Assembly (NCBI RefSeq): GCF_023634065.1
Contig: NZ_JALKCV010000002.1
Span: 124,001 to 188,000, forward strand
Origin: Microbulbifer litoralis
Lineage (GTDB): Bacteria; Pseudomonadota; Gammaproteobacteria; Pseudomonadales; Cellvibrionaceae
Length of the DNA: 64,000 bases
Direction of reading: 5' to 3'
The stretch's first letter is position 1. Every line of letters begins with the position of its first letter. The position numbers and the translations under genes are program-made. Under the pieces are notes generated by a model. It ran no database searches and was not told where the DNA came from. It saw nothing but the letters and a program-made list of their open reading frames with translations. Below, in pieces: positions 8,719 through 16,461 of this stretch.

Positions 8719-10119
8719 ATGTCGAGTCTGCGAGAGAAGGGCACACCGCTACCGCGGTTATTGGCGCGGGTGCTCGAGACCGGTTGCGAGTTCCTGGATA
8801 CCCTGGACAGCCGCCCGGTGGCCTGCACCGCCGCGCCGCCGATGCCGGCGGGGGACCTGCCGCAGTCCGGCTGCGGTGAGATCGATGCACTGGCGCTGTT
8901 CCGCCGCCGGATAATGCCCTACCTGTCGGCGTCGGCCGGGCCGCGCTACTGGGGATTTGTCACCGGCGGCGCCAGTCCGGCCGCGCTGGCGGGAGACTGG
9001 CTGGCGGCGGTCGCGGACCAGAATCCGGCCAGCTCCGGTGATTCCATCGCGCCGGCGGTGGAACTGCAGGTACTGGACTGGCTGCGGCAGTTGTTCGGGC
9101 TGCCCGCCAGTTTCACCGGCAGCCTCACAAGCGGCGCCACCAGTGCCAACCTGCTGGGGCTGCTGTGCGGTCGCCAGTTTGCGGGCCTCGCGCAGGGGAT
9201 CGATGTGGCCGCCGGGGGCATGGCCGGAGTCCATATCGAGGTGCTTGCCGCCAGCCCGCACGCCAGCAGCCTGAAGGGGCTGGCGATGGCCGGGCTGGGG
9301 CGGGACAGGGTCGTGAAGGTGGCCTGCGAAGCCGATTCCGAGCGGATGCAGGTGGCCGACCTGGAGCGGCACCTCGCCGCCAGCGACAGCCCGGGCAAGA
9401 TCGTACTGGCCAGCGCCGGCACCGTTACCGGCACGGATTTCGATGATCTGGCCGCGATCGCGGCACTGTGCCGCGCGCACCATGCGTGGCTGCATGTGGA
9501 TGCGGCCTTCGGCCTCTTCGCCGCGCTGTTGCAGGAGCGGCGCCAATGGCTCCGCGGCATCGAGCTGGCGGACTCCATCACCAGCGATGCGCACAAGTGG
9601 CTCAATGTGCCCTACGACAGCGGCATTTTCCTGACCCGGCATGTCGCGCTGCTCGAAGCGGTGCTGGCGGTGCCTTCGCCCTATCTGCCGGCCGACGGCC
9701 CGCTGCCGCATTTCATGAATCGCGGCGTGGAAAATTCGCGCCGCTTTCGCGCCCTGCCGCTGTGGTTTGCATTGCAGGCCTATGGTCGCGACGGGGTGGC
9801 CGGGGTGGTGGAAGACAACTGCCGGCAGGCGTCGCGGCTGGCGGAGTGGCTGGATGCGTCGCCGGATTACCGGCTGCTGGCGCCGTGCCGATTGAATGTG
9901 GTGGTCTTTCGCCCCGAGCGACACGCCGGGGTCGACGTTTGGCTGCAGAAACTGAACGCGACCGGAGAGGTCTTCATGACTCCCGGGCGTTGGCGCGGTG
10001 AAGCGGCAGTGCGGGCCGCGTTCAGCAACTGGTCGACTGGCGACGCGGATGTGCAGCGGGTGATCGAACTGCTGCGCGAGGCGGGGCGGCCCGATTGGGG
10101 GCGGCCGCCCGGGTGTTAA
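8719..10119 (+). CDS. Group II pyridoxal-dependent decarboxylase family protein
   Basis: A 466-residue PLP enzyme. The start at 8719 has TGAGGAGA upstream. Motifs are the TSGATSANLLGL segment, HVDAAFG (the PLP-binding Asp) and ITSDAHKWLNVPYDSG with the Schiff-base lysine at residue 293. This is the layout of group II aromatic/acidic amino-acid decarboxylases (Pfam Pyridoxal_deC), which release CO2 from an L-amino acid to form an amine. The substrate cannot be read from the motifs, and some members are aldehyde synthases or aminotransferase-like instead. The divergent MocR gene probably regulates it. A hairpin just past the stop belongs to the convergent gene. Confidence 0.85.
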   Translation: MSSLREKGTPLPRLLARVLETGCEFLDTLDSRPVACTAAPPMPAGDLPQSGCGEIDALALFRRRIMPYLSASAGPRYWGFVTGGASPAALAGDWLAAVADQNPASSGDSIAPAVELQVLDWLRQLFGLPASFTGSLTSGATSANLLGLLCGRQFAGLAQGIDVAAGGMAGVHIEVLAASPHASSLKGLAMAGLGRDRVVKVACEADSERMQVADLERHLAASDSPGKIVLASAGTVTGTDFDDLAAIAALCRAHHAWLHVDAAFGLFAALLQERRQWLRGIELADSITSDAHKWLNVPYDSGIFLTRHVALLEAVLAVPSPYLPADGPLPHFMNRGVENSRRFRALPLWFALQAYGRDGVAGVVEDNCRQASRLAEWLDASPDYRLLAPCRLNVVVFRPERHAGVDVWLQKLNATGEVFMTPGRWRGEAAVRAAFSNWSTGDADVQRVIELLREAGRPDWGRPPGC

Positions 10120-10145
10120 AAAAGCGCGGCCACTGGGGGCCGCGC
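10118..10145 (-). terminator. Rho-independent terminator of the fatty-acid-hydroxylase family gene
   Basis: An 8-bp perfect GC stem (10124-10131 with 10138-10145) around a 6-base loop. Read on the minus strand it is followed by six T residues (the A run at 10118-10123). It lies 36 bp beyond the stop of the minus-strand gene. Confidence 0.8.
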
Positions 10146-10180
10146 AATACATGCGGACATCTGCCGATCAGCCGCAATGT

Positions 10181-10990
10181 TCAGGCTATCTGTCCATTTG
10201 CCGGTGCCTTTTCCCCGGTATCGCTGAAGTCGCCGTCGACGGCGCGGCGAAAGACCGCTTTGTAGTCGCCGATCTCCGTGCCCATCCAGCGGTCCCACCA
10301 GGTGAAATAGAAACCGTAATTGCCCTTGAAGCGCTGGTGGTGCAGGTCGTGGTGGGTGGTGGTGGTGAGGAAATCCAGCGGCCCGTCCACCCAGCCGCGG
10401 GGGTGGAATTCGCGGCCGGCGTGCAGCATGGCGTTGCGGAAGATCATCACGAAGATAAACGACAGCCAGATCAGCGGGTGCAATGGCAGCGCCATCAGGA
10501 CCAGCGGCGAGAAGATCGCCATCAGGAAGGCCTCACCCACGGAGAAACTGTAGGCCGCCCAGGGCGTCGGTGTGCGCGACAGGTGGTGTACGCGGTGGAA
10601 GTGTTTGAGCAGTTTCGGGTGGTGCATGCCCCGGTGCACCCAGTAGAAGTAGGTGTCGTGGATCAGGATCACGACCGGCAGGCTGGCCAGCGCCCACCAC
10701 AGCGGGTAGTCGCCCCACTGCCAGTAGAGCCGCACCAGGCCCCAGTCGCCGAGTATGCCGGTCACCAGGCCGATGGTGGCGAAGACACCCATGGTGAGCA
10801 TGGAGAAGCCGATTTCGCGGCGGATATCCGCCAGCCGGGCGCGGCGTTTCTGCAGGCGGCGCCGGTCCATCCAGCCGCGGAACAGCCAACTGGCGGCGAG
10901 GCTGACGGTGACGGTGGCCAGCAGGTAGCGGAAGAGATCGCGCTGGAAGTTGTCGCCCCAGTCGCGGGCCAGTTCCCACAGGAATTCCAT
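10181..10990 (-). CDS. Sterol desaturase / fatty acid hydroxylase family di-iron protein
   Basis: A 269-residue membrane protein starting at 10990 behind a purine-rich AAGGTGAAGG site. It has helices at about 20-38, 58-80, 92-112 and 145-190 and the histidine clusters of the family: HDTYFYWVHRGMHH, HFHRVHH and THHDLHHQ, which ligate a di-iron centre. FTWWDRWMGT is a typical downstream motif. Members hydroxylate or desaturate fatty acids, sterols or carotenoids using O2; the substrate here is unknown. A longer frame upstream runs through the ada coding region and is not real. The gene stands alone with its own terminator. Confidence 0.88.
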   Translation of the reverse strand: MEFLWELARDWGDNFQRDLFRYLLATVTVSLAASWLFRGWMDRRRLQKRRARLADIRREIGFSMLTMGVFATIGLVTGILGDWGLVRLYWQWGDYPLWWALASLPVVILIHDTYFYWVHRGMHHPKLLKHFHRVHHLSRTPTPWAAYSFSVGEAFLMAIFSPLVLMALPLHPLIWLSFIFVMIFRNAMLHAGREFHPRGWVDGPLDFLTTTTHHDLHHQRFKGNYGFYFTWWDRWMGTEIGDYKAVFRRAVDGDFSDTGEKAPANGQIA

Positions 10991-11117
10991 ACCTTCACCT
11001 TCTTGTTCTTTTTGAATGGGATGCGAAGGAGTCTGTCGGAAACTGGCCGGTGGCGCTTGCGGAAACCGAAAAACTGCTGACGGATTCCGAAAACCCTGCG
11101 GTTTTCGCTCGCTGTCG

Positions 11118-12170
11118 CTATGTTTCCCGCTGCAACAGCGCGCGCTTGCGTTCCACGCCCCAGCGGTAGCCGGACAGGCCGCCGTCGCTGCGCACGACCC
11201 GGTGGCAGGGGATGGCCACCGCCAGCCGGTTGGCGGCGCAGGCCCCGGCGACGGCGCGCACGGCGTTCGGGTTGCCCAACCGCTTCGCCACCTCGGCGTA
11301 GCTGAGGGTCTGGCCGGGGGGAATCTGCCGCAACAGCTGCCAGACCCGCTGCTGGAAGGCGGTGCCGCGGATATCCAGCGGCAGGTCCAGGCCGAGTTCC
11401 GGCGCCTCCACAAATCCCACGACGCGGGCTACCAGTTGCTCGAATTCCCGGTCTCCGGCGATCAGGTTGGCGTTCGGGAACTGGTCCTGCAGTTCGTGCA
11501 CCAGCGCTTGCGGGTCTTCCCCGAGCGAGATGGCACAGATCCCGCGGCGGCTGCGGGCCACCAGGATGGCCCCCAGGGAGCACTGGCCCACGGCGAAGTG
11601 GATATCGGTCCCGGTGCCGCCGGCGCGATAGCGGCTCGGGGTCATGCCCAGGAGCTGGTCCGAGTTTTCGTAGAAGCGGCCGCTGGAGTTGTAGCCGGAC
11701 TGGTAGATGGCCTCGGTGACCGAAGCGCCCGCCGCCAGGGCCCGGCGCACCTTGCCGGAGCGCACCGCTGCCGCATAGTCGCGGGGTGTCAGGCCGGTGA
11801 CCGCCTTGAAGCGGCGCTGCAGGTAATAGCGGCTCCAGCCGGCGCGCCGGGCCAGTTCCTCCAGCGTGGGCGGCTGCTCCGCCGACTCGATATGGCGGCA
11901 CAGTTTGGCGATGGTGGCGGCCTGTTCCTGCCGCGGCGAGCGCCGGTCGGGCCGGCAGCGTTTGCAGGGCCGGAAACCGGCCTGCTCGGCCTCGGCCGGC
12001 GTGTCGAAGAAACGGATATGTTCGGGCCGCGCGGCCCGGGACGGACAGCTCGGGCGGCAGTAGATCCCGGTGGTCAGCACCGAATAGACAAAGGCGCCGT
12101 CGGCCCCCGGGCGGCGCTCCGCCACGGCGGCCCAGCGGGGATCGTCTGGGGTGTGTTCGCTGGTCGCCAT
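11118..12170 (-). CDS. ada: Ada: bifunctional methylphosphotriester/O6-methylguanine-DNA methyltransferase and activator
   Basis: A 350-residue protein with the complete Ada layout. The N-terminal zinc domain has Cys38 and Cys42 in YCRPSC and a second pair in FRPCKRCRPD (Cys38 is the methylphosphotriester acceptor in E. coli Ada). An AraC-type helix-turn-helix follows (about 90-180). The C-terminal O6-methylguanine methyltransferase has active-site Cys322 in PCHRVV. Methyl transfer to the N-domain turns Ada into an activator of the adaptive response. The start at 12170 has CAGAGGAG upstream. A palindrome fitting AAT-N6-GCAA on both strands lies in the divergent spacer at 12342-12356, consistent with self-regulation and possible control of the neighbouring dehydrogenase. 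Confidence 0.95.
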   Translation of the reverse strand: MATSEHTPDDPRWAAVAERRPGADGAFVYSVLTTGIYCRPSCPSRAARPEHIRFFDTPAEAEQAGFRPCKRCRPDRRSPRQEQAATIAKLCRHIESAEQPPTLEELARRAGWSRYYLQRRFKAVTGLTPRDYAAAVRSGKVRRALAAGASVTEAIYQSGYNSSGRFYENSDQLLGMTPSRYRAGGTGTDIHFAVGQCSLGAILVARSRRGICAISLGEDPQALVHELQDQFPNANLIAGDREFEQLVARVVGFVEAPELGLDLPLDIRGTAFQQRVWQLLRQIPPGQTLSYAEVAKRLGNPNAVRAVAGACAANRLAVAIPCHRVVRSDGGLSGYRWGVERKRALLQRET

Positions 12171-12341
12171 ATCAATACTCCTCTGCCCGGCTCTTATGCC
12201 CGTAGTGGGTCTATCGGATTCCGGATCCACCATACCCGCAGCAACGGATGCCGACACTCCGCTGATTGCTCTCCAATTGACCGGCAGGCCGGCAGTCTAC
12301 CACTCCGGTGGGCCGCGGCTCCTCCGTTCGGTCCATCCGCG

Positions 12342-12356
12342 AATTGCAGCGCAATT
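12342..12356. promoter_or_regulatory. Ada-box-like palindrome in the ada / SDR spacer
   Basis: The sequence aattgcagcgcaatt is a perfect 6-3-6 palindrome. It fits the E. coli Ada-box pattern AAT-N6-GCAA when read on either strand. It lies about 70 bp upstream of the SDR start and 170 bp upstream of ada. The match to the consensus is seen directly; function is inferred. Confidence 0.6.
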
Positions 12357-12426
12357 TCCGGAGTGCCCGGCGATTCCGCTGCCGGCACAGTGGCACCTCC
12401 ACTATTCGACAACGGAGGACACAATC

Positions 12427-13194
12427 GTGAACACACTGGAACACAAAGTCGCATTGATCACCGGCGCCACGTCCGGCATCGGGCGCGCCGCGGCGCTGCT
12501 GTTTGCCGGGGAGGGCGCCCGGGTGATCGTCAACGGGCGGCGCGCCGACGAGCTGGCGCAACTGGTGGCCGATATCGAGGCGCACGGCGGCCGGGCGGTC
12601 GCGCTGCCGGGCGATGTGCGGGAGGAATCCATCGCCGCCGAACTGGTGTCGCTGGCGCGGGAGCGTTTCGGCAGGCTGGATATCGCGGTCAACAACGCCG
12701 GCAGCATGGGCGAAATGCTGCCGGTGCCGGAACTGTCCCGGGAGAGCTGGCAGGACACCATCGATGCGAATCTCACCGGGACTTTCCTCGGTGCCAAATA
12801 CCAACTGCCGGCGCTGGCCGAGCGCGGCGGTGCGCTGATCGTGACATCGTCTTTCGTCGGCCACACGGTTGGCATGCCGGGCACCGCGGCCTACGCCGCC
12901 AGCAAGGCCGGCCTGATCGGGCTGGTACAGACCATCGCCGCCGAATGGGGTGCAAAAGGGATCCGGGCCAATGCCATCCTGCCGGGCGGCACCGACACCC
13001 CGGCCAATGTCGCCAATGCGCCCGGCGCCGACGCCGGAGTGCGGGGTTTTGTCGAGGGATTGCACGCACTGAAACGCATGGCCGCGCCCGAGGAAATCGC
13101 CCGCGCAATGCTGTTCCTGGCCTCGGATGCCGCCAGCTTCGTGACCGGCAGCGCTTTCCTGGTGGACGGCGGAGTGTCGATCTCCCGGACCTGA
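12427..13194 (+). CDS. Short-chain dehydrogenase/reductase (SDR), classical type
   Basis: A 255-residue NAD(P)-dependent oxidoreductase. It has the Rossmann glycine motif TGATSGIG near residue 14, NNAG near 88, a catalytic serine (141 or 142, in TSSFVG), Tyr156 and Lys160 (YAASK), and a C-terminal GSAFLVDGG typical of FabG-like enzymes. The arginine after the second beta strand (NGRRADEL) suggests NADP preference. The substrate is unknown. The GTG start has a strong GGAGGA 9 bp upstream; an upstream ATG frame adds residues that do not fit the fold. Its position divergent from ada, with a shared Ada-box-like palindrome, makes an alkylation-response link possible. Confidence 0.88.
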   Translation: MNTLEHKVALITGATSGIGRAAALLFAGEGARVIVNGRRADELAQLVADIEAHGGRAVALPGDVREESIAAELVSLARERFGRLDIAVNNAGSMGEMLPVPELSRESWQDTIDANLTGTFLGAKYQLPALAERGGALIVTSSFVGHTVGMPGTAAYAASKAGLIGLVQTIAAEWGAKGIRANAILPGGTDTPANVANAPGADAGVRGFVEGLHALKRMAAPEEIARAMLFLASDAASFVTGSAFLVDGGVSISRT

Positions 13195-13204
13195 GTCGCT
13201 TCAG

Positions 13205-14341
13205 TTATTCAGAGGGTTTGGGCTCGGGCAATGCGTACTCGTTGTTCTGTACGGACTTGTCCGGCATATAGACCCGGAAGGCGAGGGTCCAGTTGTCGGT
13301 GGGCGCGATCAACAGGTTTTTGGCGTCTTTGCCACAGGTTTCCGGGTTGCCGAAGTGGAGGTCGAAGGTCTTTCCATCTTCGTTTGGCTCAATCTCGTGG
13401 TTCGACAGGCTGGAACCCTCTTCGGTGTGGAGGTAGAGGTCTTCGCCGTAGATGGTCATTGAATAGAAACCCAGGCTGGGATCAGTCATTCCGGGCACCG
13501 GATAGGTGGCGGCGTAGCAGGTGTCCTTGTCGACCTTGTAGGTTTTGAAGGAGTACCAGGCGTGTTCATCCGGCAGCAGGCCGGTGGCCACTGCCGCGCC
13601 TACGTTGATGTCTTCCTGAGGAATGCTGCCGCGTGCACCCATGGTCTTGCTGACACCACGGGTGTCGGCGACCCTGGTGTAGTGATCCTGAAGTTTCTTC
13701 AGTTGTGCTTTGTCCCAGTCGATCACCTTGAATTTCCTGGGAGTGTATCCACTGGGGAAGGTAATTTTGTACTGGTCCTGAATCGCATTCGCTTTGGCTA
13801 TGTCCGCGGGGTCATTGGGGTCCACTTGGGTGCGAACGTTGATCACAACGAAGTCCGTTACAGTTTTCGGGTCGATGGCGTATTCACCCTCGCCATAGTA
13901 GACGTTGTCGGTGACGTGATCGTGCTGCATCACATGGACGGAAACATAGCGGCCGTCTCCCTCGGGAATGCTGACCGTTGCCCCGTGGGAGGCGTCGATG
14001 ATCGCAAACGAGTAGAGGGTGTCCCGGTTCATCAGCACCGCGGGCTGTTTGTCGAGTTCCATCGGTTTGCGGTGGTGGTAGAAGCGATTGACCGCACCCA
14101 GCTTCGCCTCTTTTTCCATGGCGACGTCGAGATTGGCAAAAGCAAAATTTTCCTTGGTGACGGGAACCTCTTTTTTGCCGACCAGCTTGGTTTCCAGTTC
14201 GCGCGCCTTGTCGAGCGTGAGCAGCGGAACCGAACTGTCGCTGGCGGCGGAGGCTGTAAACGCTCCTGCAGCTGCGGCCAGGGCGCATAGCAATAACGTC
14301 AACTGGGTGGTTTTGCGATGCATGAGTCGTGTCAGATTCAT
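13205..14341 (-). CDS. Secreted DUF1254/DUF1214 domain protein
   Basis: A 378-residue protein with a signal peptide (LTLLLCALAAAAGAFTASAA). The N-terminal part (about 45-190) carries DUF1254-type sequence around NRFYHHRKPMELDKQPAVLM and NRDTLYSFAIIDAS. The C-terminal part (about 265-370) carries DUF1214-type sequence ending NLLIAPTDNWTLAFRVYMPD. These domains are widespread in periplasmic proteins of unknown function. The start at 14341 has CAGGAAAT upstream. Directly upstream on the same strand is a decayed sequence resembling the C-terminus of the same family, suggesting an old tandem pair. Confidence 0.82.
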   Translation of the reverse strand: MNLTRLMHRKTTQLTLLLCALAAAAGAFTASAASDSSVPLLTLDKARELETKLVGKKEVPVTKENFAFANLDVAMEKEAKLGAVNRFYHHRKPMELDKQPAVLMNRDTLYSFAIIDASHGATVSIPEGDGRYVSVHVMQHDHVTDNVYYGEGEYAIDPKTVTDFVVINVRTQVDPNDPADIAKANAIQDQYKITFPSGYTPRKFKVIDWDKAQLKKLQDHYTRVADTRGVSKTMGARGSIPQEDINVGAAVATGLLPDEHAWYSFKTYKVDKDTCYAATYPVPGMTDPSLGFYSMTIYGEDLYLHTEEGSSLSNHEIEPNEDGKTFDLHFGNPETCGKDAKNLLIAPTDNWTLAFRVYMPDKSVQNNEYALPEPKPSE

Positions 14342-14350
14342 GTGGATTTC

Positions 14351-14665
14351 CTGTGTTTACTCCGGATCACGATGGGTTGTGTATCTTCGCTTTCCGGCGT
14401 GTAGAGGCGGAAACAGATCTTTTCGTCGTTGCCAGTTGCCTGCTGGCGACTTCAGTGGACACTGTGTCTCTCGCTCGGTACCCCAGCCTTTTTCGATATC
14501 GCCCGGTATCCACGACTTCTCGATCGCGGCTTCCGTGGGCGAGTAGAGCCGCAGGATCGCGAAGTAGGCCCTGTCCGGCGGTGTGGCGAGCCAGTTGGCT
14601 TCCTTGCCCGGAGGCGCCTCGGGGCCCGGGTAGAGGGTGGTGGAGCCGCGTTCAGTGAGTGGATA
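14351..14665 (-). pseudogene. Decayed DUF1214 C-terminal fragment
   Basis: Translating the minus strand gives a segment with NWLATPPDRAYFAILRLYSP followed by a WIPGDIEK end, which lines up with NLLIAPTDNWTLAFRVYMPD of the neighbouring intact gene. It has no start and its reading frame is closed upstream by a stop at about 14680. Further 3', a different frame resumes with FRLYTPESED before a stop at the intact gene's ribosome-binding site. I read this as the frameshifted 3' remnant of a paralogue. The similarity was judged by eye only. Confidence 0.5.
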
Positions 14666-14686
14666 CCGATGAATACCCCGCCGGGC

Positions 14687-14830
14687 CTATGCGGGTGGCC
14701 CGCCGTTTTGCCGCTCCTCTTGCCGCTTCTCCCGCAGCAGTTGCCCGAGCAGGTCGTTGGTCTGGTATTGCGCTGTCAGCGCGGCGGGCAGCCATAGCGG
14801 GGCCAGAGCGTTGAGGATGGAATGGATCAC
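14687..14830 (-). CDS. Possible 47-residue small protein
   Basis: A short frame starting at GTG 14830 with a well-placed AGGAG 6 bp upstream. The product has one hydrophobic stretch (ILNALAPLWLPAALTA) followed by a charged tail (REKRQEERQ). It could be a small membrane-associated protein, or the ribosome site could be a relic of the decayed gene just downstream. I do not recognise a family. A GC-rich inverted repeat overlaps its stop. Confidence 0.3.
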   Translation of the reverse strand: MIHSILNALAPLWLPAALTAQYQTNDLLGQLLREKRQEERQNGGPPA

Positions 14831-15003
14831 TGGAAGCTCCTGTGATGACAGTATTGTCCATAGATTTATCACAAGAGCTTAGTCGAACTTTTTGGAATCG
14901 CCGGCCCCGGTGGGCCCTGAGGCATTACAGTTGATTACAGGCGCGGGGCGCCCGGGGTGGGCAGCGATCTCCGGGGCGGCAATGTCCGCTGTGCCGGCCG
15001 GCT

Positions 15004-15537
15004 TTAGTGAAGATCGCGAACCAGGCGGATGGCCTTGGGTTTGGCCCTTTCACCGTAGGTAAAGGCGCCAGTGACGAAATCGACGTACCAGGAATAGTGG
15101 GTATGGAACCCCGACGGCGAAGAGGACCAGACGCCGGCAGCCGGTGCGTTGTTGAAAACGGCCAGGTTGATGGCGGGGCCGGTACACTGCAGTTCGACCA
15201 GTGTGCCCAGCTCGCGGATATTCGGCAGGCGCCAGTCGCTGTGGCCGGCGAAACCGCCGTCGCCGTTGGCGTTGGGCACATAGGCCAGCGCCTCGGCCCA
15301 GGTCAGCGCCAGTGGCTTTCCCTCGTCGCAGGCTTCGCCGGTGACTCCTTCCAGGCAGGCGCGCCACATCAGGTGCGTCCGGGTATCCACGACGGAGCCG
15401 TTGTCCCCGCGTTGGAAGCGGGAGGATGGCGCCGTCGGGGCGATGGACTCGGGCTTGCAGTGTTGCCCGGTCTGCGCCTCGGATATCGGGGCCATCAAGA
15501 TCAACAACAGTGCCGTATTGCGTATCGTGCCGATCAT
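15004..15537 (-). CDS. Secreted DUF1566 (Lcl_C) domain protein
   Basis: A 177-residue protein with a signal peptide (NTALLLILMAPISEAQ). The DUF1566 domain occupies most of the rest: DTRTHLMWRACLEG, then TWAEALAYV, DWRLPNIRELGTLV, VWSSSP and a final RLVRDLH. This 'W...ALxxx...DWRLPNxxEL' pattern is typical of Lcl_C domains in secreted and surface proteins, with no enzymatic activity assigned. The start at 15537 overlaps the stop of the upstream DUF1566 lipoprotein gene (ATGA), so the two are co-translated. It is the last gene of the four-gene same-strand array that begins at 21717. Confidence 0.85.
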   Translation of the reverse strand: MIGTIRNTALLLILMAPISEAQTGQHCKPESIAPTAPSSRFQRGDNGSVVDTRTHLMWRACLEGVTGEACDEGKPLALTWAEALAYVPNANGDGGFAGHSDWRLPNIRELGTLVELQCTGPAINLAVFNNAPAAGVWSSSPSGFHTHYSWYVDFVTGAFTYGERAKPKAIRLVRDLH

Positions 15538-16400
15538 TTTGCCTCCGGTTCCCGGGGTTCCCAGTTCCTGACCAGCCGCACATGGCGGCCGTTGTCGCGC
15601 GGCATGGGCGCCGAATAGCCGAACTGGAAATTGACGGCCCAGGCCCTGCCCTGCAGCTTTGCGTCGGGGGAGTGGCTCCAGTAGAAACCGCTCTTTGTAT
15701 TGGGAAAATATGCGGTATCGATGGCCGGGGCGCTGCGCCCGAAGTGCACCAGGCTGGCGAGTTCCTCCAGGGTCGGCAGGCGCCAGTCGCTGAATCCGCA
15801 CAGGCCTCGGCGGTTGATACGGCTGACGAATTCCCCGGTGTTGCAGTAGGTCGGGGGCTTGCCTTCGATGTAGCCGGTGCATTGGTCGTAACGGCTGTTC
15901 CATTCTCCGATGGCGCCGCCGTTGGCACTCTTGTCGGGGTTGTACCAGGTGAACACATCGTCCGCGTCGTGCTTTCCGCGATTGCCGTAGACGCCGTCGG
16001 TGGGCTGTTTGACCTCCCAGGCGAGGCCGGTATTTTTATCCAGCACGCATTGCCAGGCCCGGGCATCGGCGGGCAGGGGCTCGCCTTTGCGGCCGATCTT
16101 GCGAAACGCGAAACCGGCCGCGCCGTCGGCGTCATCGGCAGTGGTGTCCGGGCCGTGGCTGCAGTCCTGCTGGCTGAGGATGTCCCCGGCAATTTTCTCC
16201 CCGTCGGGCAGGAGCGTTGCGTCGATGGTGGCGCTGCAATCGCGGTTGACGCCCCTGGGATAATCCGCCCCCCAGGTGATGCCGGTGTCGTTGAGGCGAG
16301 GCCGTGGCGATGCGGCATCCCCGTCGGGTTTCGAGCATCCGCCGGCACCGGCCATTGCGAGCACCAGCGCGACAACTGCTATTTTTCTGCTTTCTAGCAT
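15534..16400 (-). CDS. DUF1566 (Lcl_C) lipoprotein
   Basis: A 288-residue protein with a lipoprotein signal: hydrophobic stretch IAVVALVLAMAGAGGCS with the modified cysteine near residue 22. The mature part has DKNTGLAWEVK, a cysteine-bearing GLCGFSDWRLPTLEELASLV, FYWSHSP and a final HVRLVRNWEP, i.e. a DUF1566 domain related to the next gene but with a longer N-terminal half containing several cysteines. Since residue +2 after Cys is not Asp, outer-membrane sorting is likely. It follows the DUF1552 gene by 61 bp on the same strand. Confidence 0.85.
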   Translation of the reverse strand: MLESRKIAVVALVLAMAGAGGCSKPDGDAASPRPRLNDTGITWGADYPRGVNRDCSATIDATLLPDGEKIAGDILSQQDCSHGPDTTADDADGAAGFAFRKIGRKGEPLPADARAWQCVLDKNTGLAWEVKQPTDGVYGNRGKHDADDVFTWYNPDKSANGGAIGEWNSRYDQCTGYIEGKPPTYCNTGEFVSRINRRGLCGFSDWRLPTLEELASLVHFGRSAPAIDTAYFPNTKSGFYWSHSPDAKLQGRAWAVNFQFGYSAPMPRDNGRHVRLVRNWEPREPEAK

Positions 16401-16461
16401 ACCGGGTACTTATGAAAAGATAGTTTCGTCCTTCCCTGCACGGTGCCGTTTCCGCTCCCGG

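Noticed and set aside
11016-13271. 751-codon plus-strand frame spanning the end of the hydroxylase gene, ada and the SDR
   Set aside because: Runs antisense through ada and out of frame through the SDR; both have full motif sets in other frames.
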